DNA of 6,247 bases from CAIVAT01 sp964628215. GTDB taxonomy: Bacteria > Bacteroidota > Bacteroidia > Bacteroidales > FEN-979. The stretch is from assembly GCA_964628215.1 (NCBI GenBank), contig CAZVNF010000194.1, positions 1 to 6,247 on the forward strand, given 5' to 3'. Shown in pieces: positions 1 to 5,800 of the stretch (positions are counted from its first letter, which is position 1; every line of letters starts with the position of its first letter). The notes under the pieces were generated by a model. It saw only the letters and a program-made list of their open reading frames with translations. It was not told the origin of the DNA and searched no databases. The position numbers were made by a program, and so were the translations under genes.

Positions 1-33
1 TGCATTGTCTGCATTGTTTGCATTGTCTGCATT
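1..33. repeat. 9-bp tandem repeat beside the symporter stop codon
   Basis: Units tgcattgtc (1-9), tgcattgtt (10-18) and tgcattgtc (19-27) are followed by a partial unit tgcatt (28-33). They differ at a single position. The array starts at the window edge, so its true length is unknown. It is followed by a run of eight T (32-39) that enters the symporter stop codon. On the symporter strand the array lies just 3' of the gene. Function is unknown; such short arrays can vary in copy number by slippage. Confidence 0.85.
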
Positions 34-37
34 TTTT

Positions 38-1771
38 TTACCAGAACATTATAGTTAAAATGGTGCCGATGGTCAAAACAAGGGCAGCGAGGGTAGTTGA
101 GCGCTGGTACCAGGGGACATTATTTTCAACGTGTCGCGGGGTGAGGGAGTAAACAAGTCCTTTGAGTTCTTCATCCGATTTTTTCTGCCGGGTGGCCAGG
201 GATAGTCCTACCGTAACTATTGCACTGGTGCTGAAGGCGAAGATGGCAGTCCAGAAGTTCTGGGCCATTTCAACAGGGTAAGTGTGGAGATTTGCAATCC
301 AGCCACCTTTGACAAGAGTGGCAGCGCCTTCCGGAACAGTTAATCCATGGTGCAGCAAGGCAATAAAAAAACCGGCCAGCAACCCGGAGAAAGCAGCATG
401 TCCGGTAGTGCGCTTCCAAAACATCCCAAGAAAAATCACCGCAAACAAGGGTGCATTGATCATGGAAAAGATGGTTTGCAGAAAATCCATGATATTACCG
501 AACAAACTGGCAAGGTACGCCGCGGCAATGCTGATGATGACACCGAAAACCGTAGCCATGCGCCCCACAAACAGGTAATGCTTGTCATCTGCCGCTTTAT
601 CGGAAGTAACCGGACGGATATAACTCTGGTAAATATCATAGGTCCACACCGTGTTGAAAGCAGAAACATTACCAGCCATTCCCGACATAAAGGAAGCCAG
701 CAGTGCGGTAATTCCCAAACCAAGTACCCCGGCAGGCAGGTATTGCTTTAACAAGGCAATAATAGTATAATCGTAGTTGTAGTGTCCCGGTGAAATTTCC
801 GGCAGGGTAAAACCGGATCCCTGTTTGTTCAGCAGTACCAGGGCGGCAATGCCGGGAACGATGATGAGAAAAGGAATAAACATTTTAGGAAGCGCACCAA
901 TGAGTGGTGTGTTACGGGCCGCAGTAGACGATTCAGCCGCCATGGCTCTCTGAACAATCAGGAAGTTGGTACACCAGTAACCAAAGGACAACACGAAGCC
1001 GAGGCCGGCTGCTATTCCGTACCATTCCACACCCAGCGGATTAGAGGTGGCTGAACCGGTGTATTTCCATGTGGTGGTCCAGGTGTCTGCTGCGTAGCCT
1101 TTGGCTGTAACTATGGGCGCCAGTTGTTCCTTCATGCCCGTCCAGCCACCCAGGTCCTGCAGACTCAGAAAAACAATCGGCAACAACCCGATCACGATGA
1201 TGAAGAACTGTAAAACTTCATTGTAAATGGCTGAAGAGAGGCCTCCCAGGTAAGTGTAGCCCAGAACTATCGCGGCTGAAAGGACCAGGCTGAGATGAAA
1301 GTTCCACCCCAACACTTTTTCCATAAGGATGGCCAGTGCGTACATGGATATCCCGGAGGCCAGGATGGTCATTACGGCAAAAAGAATGGCATTCAGTCCC
1401 CGGGTCTTTTCATCGAACCTCAGTTTCAGGTATTCAGGAACAGAACGGGCTTTGGAACCATAATAAAAGGGCATCATGAACAAAGCAAGGAACACCATGG
1501 CAGGAATTGCCCCGATCCAGTAGAAGTGAGTGGTCAGCATGCCATATTTGGCACCTGACCCGGTCATCCCCATTACTTCAAGTGCACCCAGGTTGGTAGA
1601 AATAAAGGCAAGCCCGGCCACCCAGGCTGGCATGGACCTCCCGGCTTCCAGGAAAGCATTGGCATCTTTCATGTAACGTTTAAGCGCCCAACCGATACCC
1701 ATCACAAAGGCAAAATATACGATCATGATGGTGTAGTCGATCCAGCTCAGAACAAATCCGGTTTCAATCAT
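38..1771 (-). CDS. SSS-family sodium:solute symporter, probably for a sugar or polyol
   Basis: This is a 577-residue inner-membrane protein that should couple Na+ entry to uptake of a small solute (solute:sodium symporter family, TC 2.A.21, LeuT fold). About 14 hydrophobic segments can be seen, roughly at residues 12-30, 47-67, 83-104, 127-150, 159-178, 186-204, 250-272, 296-314, 347-370, 403-424, 436-452, 458-474, 505-525 and 558-576. Family landmarks are STNLGALEVMGMTGSG (58-73), SVPEYLKLRF (110-119), the signature-like YLGGLSSAIYNEVLQ (174-188), YWCTNFLIVQRAMAA (265-279), ALPKMFIPF (293-301) and TYDIY (377-381). By eye against Vibrio vSGLT, the Asn of the YWxxN region and the Lys of the LPK region are kept. 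The sugar-binding Glu of vSGLT TM2 appears as Tyr84, and the preceding Gln as Glu65, so glucose or galactose specificity cannot be assumed. ATG start; no clear Shine-Dalgarno. It is divergent from the phosphoesterase gene. Family assignment is sure; the substrate is not. Confidence 0.93.
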   Translation of the reverse strand: MIETGFVLSWIDYTIMIVYFAFVMGIGWALKRYMKDANAFLEAGRSMPAWVAGLAFISTNLGALEVMGMTGSGAKYGMLTTHFYWIGAIPAMVFLALFMMPFYYGSKARSVPEYLKLRFDEKTRGLNAILFAVMTILASGISMYALAILMEKVLGWNFHLSLVLSAAIVLGYTYLGGLSSAIYNEVLQFFIIVIGLLPIVFLSLQDLGGWTGMKEQLAPIVTAKGYAADTWTTTWKYTGSATSNPLGVEWYGIAAGLGFVLSFGYWCTNFLIVQRAMAAESSTAARNTPLIGALPKMFIPFLIIVPGIAALVLLNKQGSGFTLPEISPGHYNYDYTIIALLKQYLPAGVLGLGITALLASFMSGMAGNVSAFNTVWTYDIYQSYIRPVTSDKAADDKHYLFVGRMATVFGVIISIAAAYLASLFGNIMDFLQTIFSMINAPLFAVIFLGMFWKRTTGHAAFSGLLAGFFIALLHHGLTVPEGAATLVKGGWIANLHTYPVEMAQNFWTAIFAFSTSAIVTVGLSLATRQKKSDEELKGLVYSLTPRHVENNVPWYQRSTTLAALVLTIGTILTIMFW

Positions 1772-1820
1772 ATATTAATTCTTAAAAAATTGTCTCAAAA
1801 ACTAATTTTTCTCTGTGATC

Positions 1821-1849
1821 CTTCGTGTCTTCTTCGTGTCCCTTCGTGT
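1821..1849. repeat. Three helically phased copies of cttcgtgt in the divergent gap
   Basis: Exact copies of cttcgtgt lie at 1821-1828, 1832-1839 and 1842-1849, starting 11 and then 10 bases apart. That is one helical turn each. A degenerate fourth copy, ctctgtga (1811-1818), precedes them by one further turn. The array lies between the divergent symporter and phosphoesterase genes, in a 211-bp gap (1772-1982) that otherwise is AT-rich and shows no ORF. It may be a phased protein-binding site or a degenerate dispersed intergenic repeat; the sequence does not decide. Confidence 0.7.
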
Positions 1850-1918
1850 AATATTGTTTCAGAGTACGCAAAAGAGAACACTATCTGATATGGTTAATCA
1901 ATAATATCAGCAAACAAA

Positions 1919-1951
1919 TTTAAAGGTATATTTCAATAAACGGTAACTTTG
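1919..1951 (+). promoter_or_regulatory. Candidate Bacteroidota promoter for the phosphoesterase/peptidase pair
   Basis: TAACTTTG at 1944-1951 fits the Bacteroidota -7 consensus TAnnTTTG exactly. A -33 candidate TTTA (1919-1922, consensus TTTG) lies 21 bases upstream, within the usual spacing. Transcription would start near 1957, leaving a leader of about 26 bases before the TTG start at 1983. On the opposite strand the bases 1915-1922 read TAAATTTG, which also fits a -7 box and could serve the symporter, but no matching -33 element is seen for it. Confidence 0.45.
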
Positions 1952-1982
1952 CAGCCATAAATTCAAAAAAGGACAAAAAACA

Positions 1983-2976
1983 TTGAAAACAAGCGCATTT
2001 ATTATATTTTTCACCATCGTACTGGTCGTTTACGGACTGGTTAACAGTTACATTTTTATCCGGGGATTGCAATCCATACCGGCAGGCTCTGCCTGGAGGC
2101 CATGGTATATTGCAGGTTTCTGGCTGATCGCATCTACTTTTGTATTGGCAAGGATCATGGAGCGGGCCTACCCTTGCGGATTTACAGGTGTTATTACATG
2201 GATTGGCTCTTTTTGGCTGGCATTTATGCTCTATTTCATCCTGATCGCCCTGTTTATTGATTTTGCCAGGGTGATCAACCACTTTTTCCACATTTTTCCA
2301 CAATCGTTCTATGTTGATTACCAGCATACCAAACTGATTGTGCTTTATGCAGTCATCGGACTCGTTACATTGGTTGTGACCGGTGGTTTCATCAACGCGA
2401 GGACCCCGGTGGTCAGAAAACTGGAGCTGCATGTCGGAAAAGTGGTTCCCGGCAATAAAACACTGAAGATCGTAATGGCTTCTGACATACACCTGGGAAC
2501 CATTATCGCCAAAAGAAAAGCCAACAGACTTGTTGAAACCATCAATGAACTGAACCCCGACCTTGTACTTTTTGCCGGTGATGTGGTGGATGAAGACCTT
2601 GCCCCGGTAATAAAAAATAACCTCGGGGCAAACCTGGGTCAGATCAGGTCAAAACTGGGCGTGTATGCCATTACGGGCAACCATGAATATATCGGTGGAG
2701 TGGAACCTGCAGTGAAATACCTGCAGGAACACGGAATTACTGTGTTGAGGGACACTGCCATACTTGTCGACAACCGGTTTTATCTTGTAGGCCGTGAAGA
2801 CCGCGACCGTTCGCGATTTATCGGGAAACCACGCAAAGAGCTGNNNNNNNNNNNNNNNNNNNNNNNNNNNNNNNNNNNNNNNNNNNNNNNNNNNNNNNNN
2901 NNNNNNNNNNNNNNNNNNNNNNNNNNNNNNNNNNNNNNNNNNNGAGATCGTGCAGATCATTTTGAAATTCGATTAG
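1983..2976 (+). CDS. Membrane-anchored calcineurin-like metallophosphoesterase, interrupted by an assembly gap
   Basis: The N-terminal part (1983-2843, 287 residues) starts with about four membrane helices (roughly residues 4-24, 42-58, 68-92, 118-138) and continues as a metallophosphoesterase domain with metal-binding motifs SDIHLG (167-172, D168 and H170), GDVVDED (199-205, D200) and GNHE (232-235). This resembles the YkuE/YaeI type, which hydrolyses phosphoester or pyrophosphate bonds of lipid-like substrates. The domain is cut after RKEL by 100 N. After the gap, codons 2944-2976 read EIVQIILKFD and stop, which matches the usual last strand of this family, so the gene ends at TAG 2974-2976. 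The missing part should hold the GHTH motif and about 100 residues by comparison with the family. The start is TTG at 1983: an in-frame TAA lies at 1944-1946 with no ATG in between, and AAAAAAGGAC upstream is at best a weak ribosome site. The M23 gene follows after 2 bases. The substrate is unknown. Confidence 0.85.
2844..2943. other. Assembly gap of exactly 100 N
   Basis: One hundred consecutive N is the usual placeholder for a scaffold gap of unknown size. If the 3' fragment at 2944-2976 belongs to the upstream phosphoesterase, the true missing length must be a multiple of three, which 100 is not. The family's missing C-terminal part suggests about 300 missing bases, but extra sequence in the gap cannot be excluded. 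Any reading frame crossing this interval is unreliable. Confidence 0.97.
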
Positions 2977-2978
2977 TT

Positions 2979-4208
2979 ATGAAGAAAACACCCCTTCGGA
3001 CCTACACAATTATTGCTCTTTTTATTGTACTTATCCTCGTGGTGATCATTGGGGTTTTCATCTATTCCACCCGCGAGAAGACCATTCAACAGGTAGTCGC
3101 CGCCAGGCCCCCTGCTGTTGCTTACGGCATCGGGCTTGACAGCATGGAAATAGTCCGTGGCACTTTTTCCAACAACCAAAGCCTGTCGTCGGTACTCGCT
3201 GCTTATGTGCCGAATGGCACGGTTGACCGGATGGCGAATGAAGCAAGGGATATTTTTGACGTCAGGAAAATAAAAGCAGGAAACAGTTTCGCCAGGATCT
3301 GCGCAAAAGACAGTTCCGCCAGGACCCTGTTTTTTATCTATGAAATTAACCCGATCGATTTCGTGGTGTACGATCTCAGGGACACTCTGAAAGTTTATAA
3401 AAGCAAGAAAAAGGTAACCCGGCTGGTGAAAACAGCATCTGGTACCATTACAAGCTCGCTCTGGAACTGCTTTACGGAGAACAAACTCGATGTAAACCTT
3501 GGCCTTGCATTATCTGATGTTTATGCCTGGACAGTTGACTTTTACGGATTGCAAAAAGGAGATAATTTCAAAGTGATCTATGAAGAGATCTTTGTGGATA
3601 ATAAAATGATCGGGATCGACCGCATTCTGGCCTCCGAATTCCAGACCAACGGCAAAGTTTTTCATGCCTATCATTTTGAACAGCAGGGAAAAGGAACCTA
3701 TTTTGATGAAAACGGGCAAAGCCTGCAACGGTCATTTCTCAAAGCTCCGCTGAAGTTTTCGCGCATCAGCTCCCGGTTTTCACGTTCCCGCATGCACCCT
3801 ATCCTGCGCATTGCCCGCCCCCATTTCGGGGTGGATTATTCAGCGCCCCGCGGTACACCCGTAGTCGCCCTGGGAGACGGAAACGCAAATGTGGTGGGGT
3901 TTCGCGGAGGTTATGGCAGGTTTATCAGCATCCGTCATAATTCTGTTTACACCACAACCTACGCCCATCTTTCGGGTTATGCCAAAGGGTTGAAACAAGG
4001 AATGCATGTGCAACAGGGCCAGGTGATCGGTTATGTGGGCAGCAGCGGTTTGTCTACCGGACCTCACCTCGATTTCAGGGTATACAGGAACGGGAGCCCC
4101 ACCGATCCGCTCAAACTTGAATCCCCACCGGCAAAACCTGTTGAGGCAAAAGATCTGGCAAGGTTTAAAGAGTTGGTGGGAAAGATGAATGTTGAACTTG
4201 CCAAGTAA
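2979..4208 (+). CDS. OapA/MepM-like M23 peptidase (peptidoglycan endopeptidase)
   Basis: A 409-residue protein with one N-terminal membrane helix (about 9-29) and a periplasmic remainder. An OapA/LysM-like and Csd3-like region follows (about 57-255, with DIFDVRKIKAGNSF at 91-104 and VDFYGLQKGDNFKVIYEE at 186-203). The C-terminal LytM/M23 domain (about 265-380) carries HFGVD (H282, D286), TYAHLS (H330) and TGPHLDFRV (H363). The layout matches E. coli MepM, a Zn-dependent D,D-endopeptidase that cuts peptidoglycan crosslinks to allow wall growth. One oddity: the HxH motif, whose second His is the third zinc ligand in LytM, reads HLD here (D365, codon GAT at 4071-4073). The ATG at 2979 is chosen because a positively charged start and membrane anchor follow it directly, and it lies 2 bases after the phosphoesterase stop, so the two are probably one operon. 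Continuity with the upstream frame is produced only by the 100-N gap. Exact cleavage specificity is not known. Confidence 0.92.
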   Translation: MKKTPLRTYTIIALFIVLILVVIIGVFIYSTREKTIQQVVAARPPAVAYGIGLDSMEIVRGTFSNNQSLSSVLAAYVPNGTVDRMANEARDIFDVRKIKAGNSFARICAKDSSARTLFFIYEINPIDFVVYDLRDTLKVYKSKKKVTRLVKTASGTITSSLWNCFTENKLDVNLGLALSDVYAWTVDFYGLQKGDNFKVIYEEIFVDNKMIGIDRILASEFQTNGKVFHAYHFEQQGKGTYFDENGQSLQRSFLKAPLKFSRISSRFSRSRMHPILRIARPHFGVDYSAPRGTPVVALGDGNANVVGFRGGYGRFISIRHNSVYTTTYAHLSGYAKGLKQGMHVQQGQVIGYVGSSGLSTGPHLDFRVYRNGSPTDPLKLESPPAKPVEAKDLARFKELVGKMNVELAK

Positions 4209-4214
4209 TCTTAC

Positions 4215-4317
4215 TTCATCCCCTGACGCTTCTCCACCGAAAATACCTCATCCCCTGACCCTTCTCCTCAAGGAGAAGGGGGAAAGTGTGTGAGAGGGAT
4301 GAAAGAGAAGGATGAAA
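4215..4317. repeat. Foldback repeat element between convergent genes
   Basis: The core is a perfect inverted repeat: cccttctcct (4259-4268), loop ca, aggagaaggg (4271-4280). Around it are nested partners: ttcatccc (4215-4222) is complementary to gggatgaa (4296-4303), and ggatgaaa recurs at 4297-4304 and 4310-4317. The left half also holds a direct repeat, 4216-4235 and 4248-4267, with 19 of 20 bases identical and a 32-base period. The element fills most of the 127-bp gap between the convergent peptidase and EXPERA-like genes. No T-run follows the core stem on either strand, so a standard intrinsic terminator is not supported, although the structure could still help end transcription. It looks like a REP-like dispersed palindrome; copies elsewhere in the genome cannot be tested from this window. 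Confidence 0.7.
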
Positions 4318-4335
4318 CGGTGCCCTTTGGGTGGG

Positions 4336-4845
4336 TTAGTTTTCGCGGGTGAAGGGGTGTTCATTTTTCCACATTTTCCAGATAAGGAATATCGGAAACA
4401 GGAACCAGGGGGCGTTGGCGACGGTTACTATAAACGGGGCGTTGGTGGCATGGGGACCCCAATACTCCTCGCTCATGATGATAAAGACATTGGTAAAAAG
4501 GATGGAAGAAAAGATGATGGTTGGAATACGGATCCACTCCTTACCCTTGATAAAGGCGTAAATGGCAAAAGCATAATAGGGACCAAAAAACACCGCATCA
4601 AGCCAGATGGTTGCTTTCCACCATGTGGGCCGCGCCCATTGCAGCGGATCGAAACTGCTGCCCCACCAGTGAACCATGTCGACCAGGAAAGGTAAAGGCC
4701 ATAAAGGATATTGAAAATCATCAGGATTTTGAATTACAAGTTGTTCCAGGTCAACAATGTACGTGATATAAAACAGATTCAGAAAGAAAAATGCAAGATA
4801 GATGTAATCGGTTTTGCGTTCTTTTAAGGGAATGGTTTGTCTCAT
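4336..4845 (-). CDS. EXPERA-like four-helix membrane protein (TMEM97/emopamil-binding protein-like)
   Basis: A 169-residue protein with four predicted membrane helices (about 13-32, 76-98, 108-124, 138-158). By eye it aligns along most of its length with human TMEM97 (sigma-2 receptor). Matches are VDLEQL (31-36) with the VDLQ-type TM1 end, FDPLQWARPTWWKA (65-78) with DPLL..PPAWFK, YAFIKGKEWIRIPTII (96-111) with YAFLKG.KWIRTPAII, and NAPWFLFPIFLI (144-155) with YAPYLLIPFIL. D32 and D66 sit where human D29 and D56, the two ligand-pocket acids, occur. EXPERA members include sterol isomerase EBP and sterol-binding TMEM97, so a hydrophobic or lipid ligand is a fair inference; catalysis is not shown. 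The ATG lies inside the SDR stop (ATGA, 4842-4845), implying translational coupling. No Shine-Dalgarno is visible. The family call rests on recalled sequences, not a search. Confidence 0.75.
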   Translation of the reverse strand: MRQTIPLKERKTDYIYLAFFFLNLFYITYIVDLEQLVIQNPDDFQYPLWPLPFLVDMVHWWGSSFDPLQWARPTWWKATIWLDAVFFGPYYAFAIYAFIKGKEWIRIPTIIFSSILFTNVFIIMSEEYWGPHATNAPFIVTVANAPWFLFPIFLIWKMWKNEHPFTREN

Positions 4846-5693
4846 TTTGGTGTCAGATTTTCTGTAAAAATAGTAAGGTTTGTTTTCTCTCTTGCATTTT
4901 TCGCAAGCTGACGGGCAATATTTAGCCGGAATCCGGGAATATTGGAAATAAATGCACCAAGTTTAACACTAAAATCAGAATACACAAGGGTTTTTGGTTT
5001 AATGATCAGCTTAACCAGCTGACGGGCTACCTGCTCCGGGGATTTTGGTTTCGTAAATATCCTGGCCACTAAATTCTGCTGTTCAGCCATCAGGAAATCC
5101 TGGTCTATGGTACCAAGTCGTGAATCTGGGGGTGAATCTGTTTTAATATACCCGGGGAAATACTCACTCACAATGATTTCTGTTCCGGCCCACTCGGCTT
5201 GAATGGTGCGTGTCCATGCAGAAAAGGCGGCTTTCGAACAAACATACGGCGCATAAAACGGAATTCCCATCATAAATCCGGGCGAACCTACATTGATGAT
5301 ATGGCCTCCGCCCTGTTGGCGCATAAAAAGGATGGCTTCCTGGGTTGCAGCCACTGGAGCGACGAGGTTGGTTGTGAACGCACTGACTAAATCTGCCGGT
5401 TTAACAGAATCAGACTTTGCCACAATGATGCTGGCTGCATTGTTGATCAACACATCAATTCTGCCAAAACAGGCAACCACACTGCGTACCATTTCCCGGG
5501 CTGAAGATTCGCTGCTCAGATCAGTCGTGATAACCAGCGCCCCGTTCATCCTTTTTGCAAGATCCTCCAGCTTTTCCCTTCTGCGGGCTGCCATAGCTAC
5601 CTTTGCCCCTGCCGCAGCACAGGCAAGGGCTGTAGCTGCGCCAATGCCGGATGAAGCGCCGGTGATGAGGATGATTTTTTGGGATAAATTCAA
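4842..5693 (-). CDS. Short-chain dehydrogenase/reductase (SDR), classical type
   Basis: A 283-residue NAD(P)-dependent oxidoreductase of the classical SDR family, expected to be cytosolic. Visible motifs are the cofactor loop TGASSGIG (11-18), D58 of TTDLS (56-60), NNAA (84-87, in place of NNAG) and the tetrad N109 (TTNL), S137 (NVGS), Y150 and K154 (YVCSK). Arginines 37-39 after the second strand suggest NADP preference. PGYIKTD (180-186) follows the sixth strand as usual. A C-terminal extension (about 235-283), with a hydrophobic-basic segment LGAFISNIPGFRLNIARQL, could touch the membrane. The start is TTG (5693-5691): an in-frame TAA lies just upstream, no ATG is available, and the Rossmann loop begins only 10 residues in. 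The stop overlaps the start of the EXPERA-like gene, so the two form an operon. The substrate is unknown; a lipid-like one is an inference from the partner. Confidence 0.92.
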   Translation of the reverse strand: MNLSQKIILITGASSGIGAATALACAAAGAKVAMAARRREKLEDLAKRMNGALVITTDLSSESSAREMVRSVVACFGRIDVLINNAASIIVAKSDSVKPADLVSAFTTNLVAPVAATQEAILFMRQQGGGHIINVGSPGFMMGIPFYAPYVCSKAAFSAWTRTIQAEWAGTEIIVSEYFPGYIKTDSPPDSRLGTIDQDFLMAEQQNLVARIFTKPKSPEQVARQLVKLIIKPKTLVYSDFSVKLGAFISNIPGFRLNIARQLAKNAREKTNLTIFTENLTPK

Positions 5694-5729
5694 TACAGGA
5701 TCTATTTATTTGAGGATGTAATTTTGCAC

Positions 5730-5737
5730 CAAAAGTA
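5730..5737 (-). promoter_or_regulatory. Candidate -7 box for the SDR/EXPERA operon
   Basis: On the minus strand these bases read TACTTTTG, an exact fit to TAnnTTTG. A start site near 5723 would give a leader of about 30 bases before the TTG start at 5693. No convincing TTTG-like -33 element is seen at the right distance, so support is modest. Confidence 0.33.
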
Positions 5738-5745
5738 AAAAGAAT

Positions 5746-5777
5746 GTTGTTATTGTGGCATAATTTTAATAGGTTTG
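5746..5777 (+). promoter_or_regulatory. Candidate Bacteroidota promoter for the aldose epimerase gene
   Basis: A -7 box TAGGTTTG (5770-5777) fits TAnnTTTG exactly, and GTTG (5746-5749, one change from TTTG) lies 20 bases upstream as a -33 element. The predicted start near 5783 leaves a leader of roughly 18 bases before the ATG at 5801. A second -7-like match, TAATTTTG, is at 5719-5726 but lacks a -33 partner. Confidence 0.48.
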
Positions 5778-5800
5778 TCCTGATATTAAATATCTGTCCA

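Noticed and set aside
347..751. 134-codon plus-strand frame inside the symporter gene
   Set aside because: It is low-complexity, basic and without family features, and is fully opposite a well-supported symporter.
1821..1849. CRISPR-like array
   Set aside because: The units are 8 bases with 2-3 base spacers, far below repeat and spacer sizes of CRISPR, and no cas genes are present.
1920..2492. 190-codon open frame on the minus strand
   Set aside because: It lies antisense to the phosphoesterase, is rich in Cys, His and Asn with no recognisable domain, and ends at a stop in the promoter area; it is a shadow of the real gene.
2844..2943. Programmed frameshift between the phosphoesterase and the peptidase
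   Set aside because: The frame change is accounted for by the arbitrary gap length; no slippery site can be assessed in missing sequence.
1983..4208. A single fused phosphoesterase-M23 peptidase protein
   Set aside because: The frame crosses 100 N, the phosphoesterase tail is in another frame (2944-2976), and the peptidase has its own start and membrane anchor at 2979.
4259..4280. Intrinsic terminator for the convergent genes
   Set aside because: The stem is perfect but no T-run follows on either strand, and the wider nested repeats point to a repeat element instead.
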